A DNA stretch of 64,000 bases, taken from assembly GCF_000814475.1 (NCBI RefSeq), contig NZ_JSVC01000019.1:186001-250000 (forward strand). The letters run 5' to 3'. Within the stretch, counting starts at the first letter, position 1, and the number at the start of each line of letters is the position of its first letter. The notes below the pieces were generated by a model, which was given only the letters and a program-made list of their open reading frames with translations, had not been told where the DNA came from and made no database searches. This document shows positions 18,459 through 27,777 of this stretch, one piece after another. Source of the stretch: Flavihumibacter solisilvae. GTDB taxonomy: Bacteria > Bacteroidota > Bacteroidia > Chitinophagales > Chitinophagaceae. Both the position numbers and the translations under genes were made by a program.

Positions 18459-19112
18459 TTATTTTTTAGCCGCCTTTTCAAGTATACCCGCAATTTGCGT
18501 AAACCCTCTTGACCTGGCATGCTGCAGCGGTGTAACGCCATCCTTGTCCGCGATCTTCACATTTGTCCCTGCATCGACCAGGATCTGAACTATCTGAATA
18601 TATGGCTCGCTTCCATCGCCTAAAATAACCGCCTCAAGTAAGCCAGTCCAACCAAGCCTGTTGATGTGATCGATCGGAAAACCTTTTGTATTGGCGAGCA
18701 AGCGGACGGTTTCCACGTGTCCGCGCTCACAAGCCGGGATCAGTGCGCTTCCGTTATACCGGTTAAACACATCAAAACGTGCGCCATTGCCAAGGAATAA
18801 TTTTACCAGTTGCAGGTAGCCTGATGCTCCTGCAAATAAAAACGGCGAGTCCTTAATATTGTCCTGCTGGTTTACATTGGCGCCGTGTTTCACCAAAAGT
18901 TCCGCCATGTTCAAGTCGTTATTCCTGGTTGCGATCAATAGCAAGGAGCGCCCGTTTTTATCTGCGGTGTTTACATCAGCCCCCTTTTGAAGCTCCTTCT
19001 CTACTTGTTCAGTTTTGCCTTTTTCAACTGCCTGGATTATATCCATCTTCTGTTCTTTTGGTTCCTGCCCGTGAAAAAACAAAAAGGACAAGAGTAAGAA
19101 AAGTTGTTGCAT
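18459..19112 (-). CDS. Exported ankyrin-repeat protein
   Basis: 217 residues from the ATG at 19112. The reading frame is open to 19310, but that extension overlaps the upstream gene. MQQLFLLLSFLFFHGQ is a short signal peptide, placing the repeats in the periplasm. Ankyrin units include NGRSLLLIATRNNDLNMAELLVKHGANVN, SPFLFAGASGYLQLVKLFLGNGARF and GVTPLQHARSRGFTQIAGIL. It begins 7 bases after the stop of the sulfite-oxidase-like gene and is probably co-transcribed with it. Periplasmic ankyrin proteins often accompany redox enzymes (for example catalase with AnkB), so a chaperone or protective role is plausible but unproven. Confidence 0.83.
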   Translation of the reverse strand: MQQLFLLLSFLFFHGQEPKEQKMDIIQAVEKGKTEQVEKELQKGADVNTADKNGRSLLLIATRNNDLNMAELLVKHGANVNQQDNIKDSPFLFAGASGYLQLVKLFLGNGARFDVFNRYNGSALIPACERGHVETVRLLANTKGFPIDHINRLGWTGLLEAVILGDGSEPYIQIVQILVDAGTNVKIADKDGVTPLQHARSRGFTQIAGILEKAAKK

Positions 19113-19119
19113 CTCTATA

Positions 19120-19818
19120 TTATTTACTGTATCTGTCGTTGCGCCAGGGGTAAGCGGTATCTGAATAGCCTCTTTCTTCCCAGAATCCCAGCCTGTTGCG
19201 GGACATAAACTCGATCCTGTTAACCCACTTCGCTCCTTTCCACGCATATAACTGTGGAGTGATGACCCGCACCGGGCCGCCATGTTCTTTTGGCAATGGG
19301 TTACCTTCAAACGTGTGAACCAACAACACGTCAGGCTTCAGGGCTTCTTCCAGTGAAATGTTTGTAGTATAATCGTCGTAACCATAGAACATAACGTGCG
19401 TTGCGGAATCCTTTGGCGTTACCAGTGCAGCCAGGTCCAGCAGCTGAACGCCTCTCCATTGCATATTCAGCTTCGACCATGTAGTGACGCAATGAAAATC
19501 AGATATATCATCAGTCTGGGGTAATGCTAAAAATTCTTCCCATGAAAACTCCATAGGCTGCTCTACGTCACCATCTACAACCAACCTCCACTCACGGGTT
19601 GGAATATCCGGTTGCAAGCCGAGATCGAGTACGGGCCATTTTTCTGTTATTGTTTGCCCAACCGGCAGAACAGGCATACCATGGCGGTTATTGTTGCCGG
19701 ACCCCATTGGCCTGTCGTCTCCGACAGAAGGCGTCTTTTTCATTTTTTCTTCAAACCTTGCCTTCAGTTTCATTCGCGCTTCGACTATACGAGCCAGCTT
19801 CCCTGCAGCATCTTTCAT
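19120..19818 (-). CDS. Sulfite-oxidase-like molybdopterin oxidoreductase
   Basis: 232 residues. The fold of the sulfite oxidase/YedY (MsrP) molybdopterin domain is recognised by DFHCVTTWSKLNMQWRGV, where Cys110 is the expected molybdenum ligand, by THVMFYGYDDYTTNISLEEAL, and by LPKEHGGPVRVITPQLYAWKGAKWVNRIEF. Unlike MsrP there is no Tat signal at the N-terminus, which is a charged helix, so it should be cytoplasmic as written. Catalysis probably concerns an S- or N-oxide; the electron partner is not in the window. It heads a two-gene unit with an exported ankyrin protein 7 bases downstream. Confidence 0.88.
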   Translation of the reverse strand: MKDAAGKLARIVEARMKLKARFEEKMKKTPSVGDDRPMGSGNNNRHGMPVLPVGQTITEKWPVLDLGLQPDIPTREWRLVVDGDVEQPMEFSWEEFLALPQTDDISDFHCVTTWSKLNMQWRGVQLLDLAALVTPKDSATHVMFYGYDDYTTNISLEEALKPDVLLVHTFEGNPLPKEHGGPVRVITPQLYAWKGAKWVNRIEFMSRNRLGFWEERGYSDTAYPWRNDRYSK

Positions 19819-19829
19819 TTTATCCGGTT

Positions 19830-19940
19830 TGAAAAGTGAAAAATAATGGCGAACAAGCTAGCTCACCAGATGGAAAGTTAACAATCAAAACTGACGAATC
19901 GGGCCTAAATAAATCCTACCCTTTGACTTTTCACTTTTCA
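19830..19940. repeat. 13-base inverted repeat upstream of the CHU_C protein
   Basis: TGAAAAGTGAAAA at 19830-19842 is exactly complementary to TTTTCACTTTTCA at 19928-19940, 85 bases away. Both lie in the non-coding region between the sulfite-oxidase-like gene and the CHU_C gene. The arms are A/T-rich and could be chance, regulatory, or long-range RNA pairing. Confidence 0.4.
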
Positions 19941-19970
19941 CCTAATATATTATGTTTATGGTCTGATTCT

Positions 19971-22337
19971 ATGAAATACCTTACCCTACTCCTACTTACT
20001 CTGTGTAATTTATCACCCCGTGTATTTGGTCAATTACTTTCGCCGCATGGCCAATGGCCAATGAAAGAAACAAGCATTTCATATTTTCAATGGTCAGGGC
20101 GTGTTAATCATGTAATTACCCGGGTAAAGTACACTACAAAGGGAAGTATGATAGCCTTGTTTAACACACCCTTTGCATCCAGGCAACAACTATTAAACAT
20201 CTATGGCTTGCCCCCTGAGAATTACGGGAAAACGCAAATCTCCGAATTGGATTATATAGTGGCCTTCGAACCCACATTGGGAGGCTATGATGACTGGATG
20301 ATTTTACATGGATCGACTTCCAATTATGCACGCGACCTTGAAACTGACGCCGATGATAATTTAATTATTGTTGGAGATAATATAGGGACATGGGATATGT
20401 TCAGGTATCCCCCTCCAAGCTCGTCGGGAAACACCCAACTGCTGATCTTTAAAATAGATTATCAAAGAAACCTTTTCTGGCATAAGCTTTACGGCGGATC
20501 AAACCATGAAAATGCTGTCGCCATAAAAAAAGCCCGTGACGGGAACATGATTGTACTGGCGCAGTCACAATCCGGCGACGGTGACGTGAAAACTGCCCAC
20601 GGCGGGAAAGACATCTGGTTGCTGAAGATCAACCAGTACAACGGGGATATAATGTGGCAGAAAACATTCGGCAGTACCGCTGACGAAATTCCAACGGATC
20701 TTGAAATACTGCCAGATGGTTCCATGGTAATATCCGGAATGGCAGACCCGGGCAGTTTTGCTCCTTCGGTATATTCAGGCAAAAATTCATTCCTGGTGAA
20801 ACTGGATGAGGCCGGCAATTTAACCTGGAGTAAGGTATTCGGCGGAAGTGGTGAAGACAATATCCAGCGTTTCATTCCCGTGAACGGCGGAGGATTTGCA
20901 TCTATTGGCATTTCAAATTCAAATGACGGCGATTATGATTCAAATGCTGGTGGATTTGATGTGCACATTTTCAGGCATGATGCTAATGGCGATATCTTGT
21001 GGAAGAAACAATATGGCCGTGCCCTCGACGATGAGGCTGGTGACATAGTGTACGTACCATGTAATGATGCCATATTTGCGTCCTTCGCTGAACAATATCC
21101 AAACCTTCCTATTGATCGAAAACAGAAAGGCGCCGGGGTTGGATTGAAAAGTGACGGCACTGTATTTTTCTACAAGTATAATGAAATGCCAATCTTTCCT
21201 ACAATGGCACCCAACATCCGTGGTGGTTTCCTGGCGGGTGCGATTAAATACTATACATACGGACTTCCTTATTGGGATGAACCACTGAGGTCCTTCGACA
21301 TGGTCGAGTATGGGGTACCTCTTGTCAAAACGATCCGCGACACCACAATCTGCAATGGTGAAAGGGTTGATGAAAAACAATATTTCAATGACACCATCTT
21401 CTACGACACAGCAAGAAACGGTTGTGGAATAGACACCCTAATCCGGACAACCAAAATTCATGTCATCAATACTTCTGATTCACTTGTAACGACAGATACC
21501 ACACTTTGTTACGGATCACTGTTTGAAGGTGCAAGCGCGACAGCGTCATTTGTGCGGTATGACACCACCATCAGCTCTACTATCTGCGGACCGAAAAAAA
21601 TTATTCATGAGAGAAGGGTAAACGTCAGGTCACCCATCCCTCTTGAGCTGGGAAAGGACACGGTTATCTGTGAAGCGGGTATCTCCCTTTATGCCCCACC
21701 AAATATGACCGGGTACATCTGGCAAGACGGAAGCCCGGGCCCAACCCTGCAACCCAAAAACAGCGGTACTTATTGGGTTGAAGTGACGGATCAATATGGA
21801 TGCAAGACTTCAGACACCATTAAGCTTGCAAAAACCGACCTTTATTTGGAACGGATAAATGATACCATTGTTCTTAGCGGCGATAAGGTTACTGTATCAC
21901 CTGCAACAAACGGTATATTGACCTGGCGTCCGGATGTAGCCCTCAGTTGTACAGACTGTCCCATAGTTACCGTTTCACCTGCCACAACTAACAGCTATAA
22001 ATTTCAGGCTGCCAAGGATGGTTGTATCATGCAGGAATCATTCAGGATTACTGTTACCGAACGATTTGAAATAAAGATCCCCAATGCCTTTACCCCTAAC
22101 CGCGACGGAATAAATGATGTTTTCAGAGTCAGGGCACAGAACCTGTTGAATTACCGGATCGAGATTTTTAACCGTTGGGGCCAGGTAGTGTACAGATCGA
22201 CTTCTGTAACTGAAAGCTGGGATGGATCATTTGCGGGCAAGGCACTCCCGTCCGCGACATTCACTTATCAGGTTCACTACCAGCGGTTCAACGGAAAAGC
22301 TATTTCACTTAAAGGTACCCTGTTATTGATACGTTAA
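19971..22337 (+). CDS. Large surface protein with T9SS type B (CHU_C) sorting domain
   Basis: 788 residues from the ATG at 19971, chosen because MKYLTLLLLTLCNLSPRVFGQ is a signal peptide; the frame is open from 19836. Residues ~130-400 contain repeats of the kind NSFLVKLDEAGNLTWSKVFGG and DIWLLKINQYNGDIMWQKTFG, which look like beta-propeller blades (SBBP/delta-60 type). Then come Cys-containing segments and an Ig-like stretch (SGTYWVEVTDQYGCKTSDTI). The last ~85 residues, beginning IPNAFTPNRDGINDVF and including IEIFNRWGQVVYRS, are the CHU_C gliding-motility-associated domain that directs export by the type IX secretion system. It is likely an adhesin or surface structural protein. It stands alone. 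Confidence 0.88.
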   Translation: MKYLTLLLLTLCNLSPRVFGQLLSPHGQWPMKETSISYFQWSGRVNHVITRVKYTTKGSMIALFNTPFASRQQLLNIYGLPPENYGKTQISELDYIVAFEPTLGGYDDWMILHGSTSNYARDLETDADDNLIIVGDNIGTWDMFRYPPPSSSGNTQLLIFKIDYQRNLFWHKLYGGSNHENAVAIKKARDGNMIVLAQSQSGDGDVKTAHGGKDIWLLKINQYNGDIMWQKTFGSTADEIPTDLEILPDGSMVISGMADPGSFAPSVYSGKNSFLVKLDEAGNLTWSKVFGGSGEDNIQRFIPVNGGGFASIGISNSNDGDYDSNAGGFDVHIFRHDANGDILWKKQYGRALDDEAGDIVYVPCNDAIFASFAEQYPNLPIDRKQKGAGVGLKSDGTVFFYKYNEMPIFPTMAPNIRGGFLAGAIKYYTYGLPYWDEPLRSFDMVEYGVPLVKTIRDTTICNGERVDEKQYFNDTIFYDTARNGCGIDTLIRTTKIHVINTSDSLVTTDTTLCYGSLFEGASATASFVRYDTTISSTICGPKKIIHERRVNVRSPIPLELGKDTVICEAGISLYAPPNMTGYIWQDGSPGPTLQPKNSGTYWVEVTDQYGCKTSDTIKLAKTDLYLERINDTIVLSGDKVTVSPATNGILTWRPDVALSCTDCPIVTVSPATTNSYKFQAAKDGCIMQESFRITVTERFEIKIPNAFTPNRDGINDVFRVRAQNLLNYRIEIFNRWGQVVYRSTSVTESWDGSFAGKALPSATFTYQVHYQRFNGKAISLKGTLLLIR

Positions 22338-22430
22338 AAGGTCAAGGCGTCCCACTGTTCTTCCCAGCTTCCGTCCATGAAGGATCTATATACTCGTTAA
22401 TATAAGTGATTGGCCTGATCACATTACCAC

Positions 22431-22449
22431 GCAGAATTTTTTATTCTGC
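22431..22449. other. Hairpin between convergent genes
   Basis: GCAGAAT at 22431-22437 and ATTCTGC at 22443-22449 form a perfect 7-base stem with a TTTTT loop, in the 133-base gap between the CHU_C gene and the DUF6515 gene. Neither strand has a following U-run, so it is not a standard intrinsic terminator, but its convergent position suggests a 3'-end role. Confidence 0.3.
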
Positions 22450-22470
22450 AGTTTCCAGCGGCTGTAATAT

Positions 22471-23430
22471 TTATTTATCTCCTTCTTCCACCTGGGCAAC
22501 TTCATACATGGATTTGCCATCGATCTGCACCGGCTGGTAATAAGTCTCACCGATCTTTACATATGTCTGGTCACCTATTTTCACCTCTTCACCACCTTCA
22601 GGAAGGTTCTCAACAGTAGCCCCTGCAGGTGGCGGAACAACTTTATAGGTCTTGCCGTCTTTTTCATAATAGGCACCGCCATAATAATAATTGGTCACAT
22701 TGTTGACCGTGACCGTCTCGGATCCTGAGGGGATGGTTGTGACCGTACCTCCAACCGGCGCCTGCACGACTGTATAGCCGCTGCCTGAAGGTGCATACCA
22801 CACGCCCTGGTCGTAATGATAGGTGGCGTCGGCTACTGCAACAATAATAGCCGTAGTTGCCAGCGCTGCAACGAAAAATCCCCAGGGATGCCATGCCGGT
22901 CCCCAGTAAAATGGTCGGTACGGGTGATAGTAATAAGGATGGAAGGAATAGTATCTCCTGCCTCCATATACATAGGGCGGACGGGAATAAACTGCGACAT
23001 TATTCCTGCGTACAACGGTATTGCGGTTGTTGACTACATTATGACTGCGGTCAACATTGATATTGACATCACCGGTATTGACGTTCACATCACCGCGGCT
23101 TTTATCAACGTTTGTCCGGTTATTGGATTTATTATTCCTGTTGCTGGTATTGGTATTGCGGTCCCCGTCGCGGTTTGCCACTTCGCGGTCGGGCTTCTGC
23201 CGCTGGTCATAACTGCGGTTTGAGGATGTCTGGGCTGGCCGCTGTGCAGAATGCTGGCTGCCACCATTGATCGTGTTCCTGGTGCCCCCACCACTGTGAC
23301 CAGCACTCCTGGCTCCGCCACCGCCGCCACCACCACGCCCTCCGCCACCATGGCCCATGCGCTGCGGCAGTACATCGGTACAGACAAATATCATGAAGCT
23401 GGTTGTCAGGATAAATGATAAAGATTTCAT
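22471..23430 (-). CDS. DUF6515 family protein, Gly/Asn-rich, exported
   Basis: 319 residues. A signal peptide (MKSLSFILTTSFMIFVCTDVLPQ) precedes a Gly/Ser-rich stretch and an Asn/Asp-rich region with repeated VNTGDVNINVDRS and NRNTVVRRNN. A hydrophobic segment, WGFFVAALATTAIIVAVA, follows. The C-terminal half has two units of YYYGGAYYEKDGKTYKVVPPPAGA type, characteristic of DUF6515. It is likely a periplasmic or envelope-anchored protein of unknown function. It starts 24 bases after the DUF2092 gene stop on the same strand, so the two are probably an operon. Confidence 0.75.
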   Translation of the reverse strand: MKSLSFILTTSFMIFVCTDVLPQRMGHGGGGRGGGGGGGARSAGHSGGGTRNTINGGSQHSAQRPAQTSSNRSYDQRQKPDREVANRDGDRNTNTSNRNNKSNNRTNVDKSRGDVNVNTGDVNINVDRSHNVVNNRNTVVRRNNVAVYSRPPYVYGGRRYYSFHPYYYHPYRPFYWGPAWHPWGFFVAALATTAIIVAVADATYHYDQGVWYAPSGSGYTVVQAPVGGTVTTIPSGSETVTVNNVTNYYYGGAYYEKDGKTYKVVPPPAGATVENLPEGGEEVKIGDQTYVKIGETYYQPVQIDGKSMYEVAQVEEGDK

Positions 23431-23454
23431 GACAATTGGTTTTTTTGTTGTTGA

Positions 23455-24180
23455 TTACTTTGGCAGGATCTTCATCTTACTGGCATCAGGAGGCGGGTCA
23501 AAGGCAAACAATGCATCGGGAAGGTTGGGGTTGATCTTCCAGTCTTTGAACAAAACATTATACTGTTGCGACTGCTTGTCGTACTGGATGATATTCATCC
23601 GCACAGGAAGCAAAGTGGCATCGGTATTGATCCAGACCTGGAAGCCGAGATCCTTACCCCTTGCCGCGATATGGTAACATTCTTTGCCACCTATAACGGA
23701 CTTACCCAGGTATTCGATCCGGTCGGCAGTTGCGATCAGGTCATCCGTAAAAGTGGGATAAAATATATCTGCTGCGGGGAACTCAATATCAAATTTTTTA
23801 TTGGCGTTTTCAATGGCTTCGATATTCGTTTTACCAATTGAGTCGAGATAACCGAAATGATTATTGGTATAGGAATAATACACCATACTCCCTGCATTGA
23901 ACCACACACCGAGGTGCCCTCTTTCGCCATGGGTCATCACCTGGAATTTATTGTTGCCTGAAAACATCACATCATGTTCCGCGATGCGCGTAAGCATGCC
24001 CAGGTCCGGGTCATTGTAGTTGCTTTCGGTAATGGCGGTAAAACTGCAGGAGGTCATGTCACCAATAATTGATGACATCCTGTCGAGGATCCTGATCGCC
24101 AGTGAATCATACGTTTTTTTCTGTGCACCGGCTGACGTAACAAGAATAAGCGAAAGGAATAAGAAGGCTAGTTGTTTCAT
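23455..24180 (-). CDS. DUF2092 family protein, exported
   Basis: 241 residues with a signal peptide MKQLAFLFLSLILVTSAGAQ. The body is a DUF2092 domain: a start SCSFTAITESNYNDPDLG, a central FNAGSMVYYSYTNNHFGYLDSIG, and a C-terminal GGKECYHIAARGKDLGFQVWI. DUF2092 proteins resemble LolA/LolB-type periplasmic lipoprotein carriers in fold. It is the first gene after the terminator that closes the SusCD locus, and is followed by the DUF6515 gene in the same direction. Its exact ligand is unknown. Confidence 0.8.
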   Translation of the reverse strand: MKQLAFLFLSLILVTSAGAQKKTYDSLAIRILDRMSSIIGDMTSCSFTAITESNYNDPDLGMLTRIAEHDVMFSGNNKFQVMTHGERGHLGVWFNAGSMVYYSYTNNHFGYLDSIGKTNIEAIENANKKFDIEFPAADIFYPTFTDDLIATADRIEYLGKSVIGGKECYHIAARGKDLGFQVWINTDATLLPVRMNIIQYDKQSQQYNVLFKDWKINPNLPDALFAFDPPPDASKMKILPK

Positions 24181-24244
24181 AACAGGAAGTTTTTGGCGGT
24201 ATACTGAGTACGGTTAAAAACATCCTATCAACTTTTCCAAAGAT

Positions 24245-24280
24245 AAAAAAAGGAGCCGGGAAACAATGTTCCCGCTCCCT
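24245..24280 (-). terminator. Intrinsic terminator closing the SusCD operon
   Basis: On the minus strand, GGAGCGGGAA (from 24278) and TTCCCGGCTCC (to 24252) form a G+C-rich stem with one bulge and a 6-base loop, followed by seven Ts (24251-24245). It lies about 43 bases after the TlpA-like gene's stop and before the DUF2092 gene, so it separates the two transcription units. Confidence 0.85.
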
Positions 24281-24322
24281 TTAGATAATAACACACACGA
24301 GCGACCTCCCGGCTATTTTAGG

Positions 24323-25447
24323 CTATCCTTTCCTGTTTAGCAACTCTTCGAGTTTCTTTTCAAGCGCTTCACCCCTAAGGCCCTGTGCAATAATCACTCC
24401 TTCAGGGTTCACAAGGAAACTTGCCGGAACCGCCCTTACGCCGTACAATACGCCAACGGTATTGTTCCAGCCCTTCAGGTCAGAGACCTGCATCCAGGGC
24501 AATCCGTCCACTGAAATCGCCTTCAACCACTTTTCGCGATCACTGTCCAGCGACACACTCAGAATTTCAAAGCCCTTGTCCTTATAAGTACTATACATCT
24601 TCACGAGGTTGGGGTTTTCGGCGCGACAGGGTCCGCACCAGCTGGCCCAGAATTCAAGCAACACATATTTTCCACGATAGTCGCTCAATTGAACAGCAGT
24701 ACCAGTAGTGTTCTTCTGTGTGAAAGGTTGGGCAGGCTTACCGGTTTCCACCTTGCTCAATAAGCCAATTCGCTCTTTAAGCTCCCTGCCAATTGCTGAC
24801 TGCTTTACTTTCTCAGCCATTTTCGCATAGCCCTGTACACTTTGTGCAAGCGAGTTATTGTCGGTTAGTGCAAGCAGTTCCTTCGCTGCAACATAACTCT
24901 CAGGATGGGCGAATGCATACTCTTTCCGGATAGCAAATTCATCGCGGTACTGCTTGTCGCCCTTCGCCTTCAGTTCAGCAGCTTTAACTGTATCACCGAC
25001 GATTTTCGCTCCTTCCGCTTCTTCAAAAAGCGTAATGGTTTCCTGGCGGTTCTTCATGATCCGCTGGCTGAATTTCTCAAATTCTGCAACCACTCCCGTT
25101 CCTGTCACCACATAACTATAAGGCTTCATGGAAGTACCGGTAACATGGATCTTTGTATTCTCAATGAAGAGATCAACGCGAACCCTGTAATCCGGTGAAA
25201 AGATCATGGCCGGTGTGGGTTCATCCACACTGCCGGTAAAACTGAACTTGCCGTCCTTTACAATTGCCGTGTCGATCTTAGAGCTTCCTATAGTTCCGTA
25301 GGTCAGGAAAACCTTATCTCCTGTGAACGCAGTTATCTCAGCGGTAATTACAAACTTGTCGGCAGCAGGTGTTTTCCAGGCCGCGAGTGCGCAAATCACA
25401 ACCACGCAAATGGCTGCCAGTTTAATCTTAATATGTTTAATATTCAT
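24323..25447 (-). CDS. TlpA-like thioredoxin-fold protein with DUF4369 domain
   Basis: 374 residues. An uncleaved or cleaved N-terminal hydrophobic segment (LAAICVVVICALAAW) exports it to the periplasm. Residues ~30-125 are a DUF4369 domain (KFVITAEITAFTGDKVFLTY), then a helical linker, and residues ~235-374 form a redoxin domain with WASWCGPC, the active-site pair being Cys271 and Cys274. Such proteins reduce periplasmic disulfides. It is the last gene of the sigma-FecR-SusC-SusD run, 18 bases after the PKD-like gene, and is followed by a clear terminator. Placement suggests the imported compound or its partner proteins need thiol control; this is inference. Confidence 0.9.
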   Translation of the reverse strand: MNIKHIKIKLAAICVVVICALAAWKTPAADKFVITAEITAFTGDKVFLTYGTIGSSKIDTAIVKDGKFSFTGSVDEPTPAMIFSPDYRVRVDLFIENTKIHVTGTSMKPYSYVVTGTGVVAEFEKFSQRIMKNRQETITLFEEAEGAKIVGDTVKAAELKAKGDKQYRDEFAIRKEYAFAHPESYVAAKELLALTDNNSLAQSVQGYAKMAEKVKQSAIGRELKERIGLLSKVETGKPAQPFTQKNTTGTAVQLSDYRGKYVLLEFWASWCGPCRAENPNLVKMYSTYKDKGFEILSVSLDSDREKWLKAISVDGLPWMQVSDLKGWNNTVGVLYGVRAVPASFLVNPEGVIIAQGLRGEALEKKLEELLNRKG

Positions 25448-25465
25448 TGTTGTTTTCTTTTGTGG

Positions 25466-26908
25466 TTATTGATTTCTTTCAGCCATGTCAATTACTTTGC
25501 CGGGAAGCCCGTCAATTTTCTTCAGCAGGTCGCCAAAGCTTCCTGTTGAAATATTGAGATAATAAATACTTCCCTGTGTGCCTGCTACGAGTGTGTTATT
25601 GTCAGGTAAGATCTTCATCATCGTGATCTCATCGCCTTCGATCCTGGTATTCAATTCCCTGAATTCTTCGTTGGCAGGATTATATCGATAGATGCTGTTA
25701 CCTGAAGTGAAGTAGATGATCTCGTTCGGAGTCGTAGCCCAGATGCTGTTCGCTTTAGCAAGTTCAGGCTGTTTGAACGCGCGCTTATGGATTGGATTGA
25801 ATTCAAACGGACCGTTGAACTGCGTGTTGAATTTCAGCTCCTGCAGCACTCCGCCTTCCCTTATATATGCGTAACATAATCCACCGTTGATCTGCAGCAT
25901 TTTTTCGAGGTCCGCTCCTACGTGCATAGGATCAAAAGCTGAGCCTGTTACGGCATATGCCGTTCCGAAAAAGATGGCGTCGCCATACAGGTTAAAGCGC
26001 ACAAACTGTTTTTTCAGTTTGTCGAACCCGATATAGTTACCCGGACCAAATACACCCAGGTAGTTGAACACCAGTTCGGGTGAAAGGTCGTAATCGCCCG
26101 CTGCTCCAAGTCCGAACATGCCATAGGTTGGTGCCTGGTCCCAGGTGCTGGTGGTTCCGTTCTGCAGTCTTCCGTTCACCACACCGGTCAATACGCCCAT
26201 GGGGGATGCAAACATCCTTGAAGGCCTGATCGTTTCCGGCGCATCAAAATACAACGCGGCAAGATCCTGCTTCATCCTGAACGTGTTGGCATCAACCTGG
26301 ATGCCCGTATTGGAGCCATCCTTTCCGAACACCCAGTAGGTCTTGACCGTACCAGGCATCCGCGCCTCGGGTACAGCTACCAGTTGGGTAGGACCTGGAG
26401 GCAGTGGCTTACCGGGATTCACGGCGCCGAACAATCTTGCCTGTACGGCACCGTCCGGTTTAATGAATGACAACTGTGCCTGGTCGCCTTCCTGCGTCAG
26501 CACGGTCGTTCCTGATGAAAATGCAGTTTTACCTTCCACGATGAAGTCACGGAAATATTTCATCCCGTTGCTTTGATTGAGGATGGTCAGCTTTGCGGTG
26601 TATCGCTGTGCGCCAAGGCCGAAGATCACGCGCATGCTGCTACCTGAGTCTACCACATCAGTCATCGTGGGATCAGGAACAGCGATCCGCCATTCATAGC
26701 TGAGGGCCGGGTTACCATCCATTTTTATCGTAGGTTCAATAATGAGACTGTCACCGACAAATACACTGTATACGCTGTCCATTTGTGTAATGCCCGGCTC
26801 TCCCGGCATGTTGTAGGAATAGTTTCCTTTATCCTTGTAACAGGCCACCCACAGTAGTGACAACAGCACTCCTGCAGCCAGGTATATTAATGTTCTTAAT
26901 TGCTTCAT
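25466..26908 (-). CDS. PKD-like family lipoprotein of a SusCD locus
   Basis: 480 residues. A lipoprotein signal with lipobox LLWVAC (Cys23) anchors it, probably on the outer membrane surface. The first ~120 residues form a PKD/Ig-like domain (VYSVFVGDSLIIEPT, LSYEWRIAVPD). The rest is beta-rich and propeller-like, with IWATTPNEIIYFTSGNSIYRYNP and MKILPDNNTLVAGTQGSIYYLNIS near the end. This family is regularly found with SusD and DUF4843 lipoproteins and is likely to bind the substrate. It starts 16 bases after the DUF4843 gene and is followed 18 bases later by the TlpA-like gene. Confidence 0.82.
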   Translation of the reverse strand: MKQLRTLIYLAAGVLLSLLWVACYKDKGNYSYNMPGEPGITQMDSVYSVFVGDSLIIEPTIKMDGNPALSYEWRIAVPDPTMTDVVDSGSSMRVIFGLGAQRYTAKLTILNQSNGMKYFRDFIVEGKTAFSSGTTVLTQEGDQAQLSFIKPDGAVQARLFGAVNPGKPLPPGPTQLVAVPEARMPGTVKTYWVFGKDGSNTGIQVDANTFRMKQDLAALYFDAPETIRPSRMFASPMGVLTGVVNGRLQNGTTSTWDQAPTYGMFGLGAAGDYDLSPELVFNYLGVFGPGNYIGFDKLKKQFVRFNLYGDAIFFGTAYAVTGSAFDPMHVGADLEKMLQINGGLCYAYIREGGVLQELKFNTQFNGPFEFNPIHKRAFKQPELAKANSIWATTPNEIIYFTSGNSIYRYNPANEEFRELNTRIEGDEITMMKILPDNNTLVAGTQGSIYYLNISTGSFGDLLKKIDGLPGKVIDMAERNQ

Positions 26909-26924
26909 GTCTTTTGTTTTTGAA

Positions 26925-27746
26925 TTACTTCACTTCAGTTCCGAGCTCATCAATAAAGTAATACTTGTTTGCCTGCTCGTTTTTCCGGTAAAGGATCTTC
27001 TTGGTTGGCTTTGCCCCGTGATAAAAATTATAATTTCCATCCGGCAGGGATTCCATTATATAGCCTGCATCGGGGTGCTTGCTGATCCAATTGAACGGAT
27101 CGTTGATGAATGCATTCACCAGGCTCACGAAATACAGGTTCTTCGGTGCATCAAGTCCTTCCCTGCTAAGCTCCGTAAGGCCGGTCGCGATCATGAAGAA
27201 CTCATGCTTGGCCCGTGAATAGTAATCACCGAACCACATGTTCCACCAGTTCGGCCTTTCCAGTTTACTGGAGAATACCAGTTTACCAAAAGTGAGTTTT
27301 GGAATATTCACACCGAAGTCTTCTGTGGGAAACAACCGGAAACGGAGCGTTACACTCTGTTGCTCCAGCAATGGGTCAGTATTGAAGATCACCAGCGGAA
27401 CCCAGGTGAAGCCGGTTCCTTTTTTGATGTAATACACCGGATCCAGTGGCTGGTAATGGATGTCAGGTTTTGCGGTGGAGGAATCCGTTTCCGCTTTCAG
27501 TACGAACTTACGGTCGGCAGTCGCATTACTGTCGGTACGTATCCCCGAAATGCGGACAGGAACCCATACCGTATCCTTCACTTTGCCCGGGTTGTATGCA
27601 AATGAATACAGGATGCTGTCGCGTTCTTCACGGCTCAGGTCGAGATAAATATTATCGTTGCTGTCATACCGTGCGAGTTCGGATTTACTGCATGCCGTGA
27701 GCATGGTAAATGAAACCAAAAGCAGGATGATGAAGTTTTTATTCAT
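26925..27746 (-). CDS. DUF4843 lipoprotein of a SusCD locus
   Basis: 273 residues with a lipoprotein signal, lipobox MLTAC (Cys19). The DUF4843 family is recognised by ARYDSNDNIYLDLSREERDS, DTVWVPVRISG and the C-terminal GYIMESLPDGNYNFYHGAKP. The N-terminal part looks Ig-like. It is known only as a companion of SusC/SusD pairs that also encode PKD-like lipoproteins. It starts 31 bases after the SusD stop, consistent with operon membership. Predicted to sit on the outer-membrane surface as an accessory ligand-binding protein. Confidence 0.82.
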   Translation of the reverse strand: MNKNFIILLLVSFTMLTACSKSELARYDSNDNIYLDLSREERDSILYSFAYNPGKVKDTVWVPVRISGIRTDSNATADRKFVLKAETDSSTAKPDIHYQPLDPVYYIKKGTGFTWVPLVIFNTDPLLEQQSVTLRFRLFPTEDFGVNIPKLTFGKLVFSSKLERPNWWNMWFGDYYSRAKHEFFMIATGLTELSREGLDAPKNLYFVSLVNAFINDPFNWISKHPDAGYIMESLPDGNYNFYHGAKPTKKILYRKNEQANKYYFIDELGTEVK

Positions 27747-27777
27747 GATCAGTTTTTTAACCGATTAATGTTATTGT

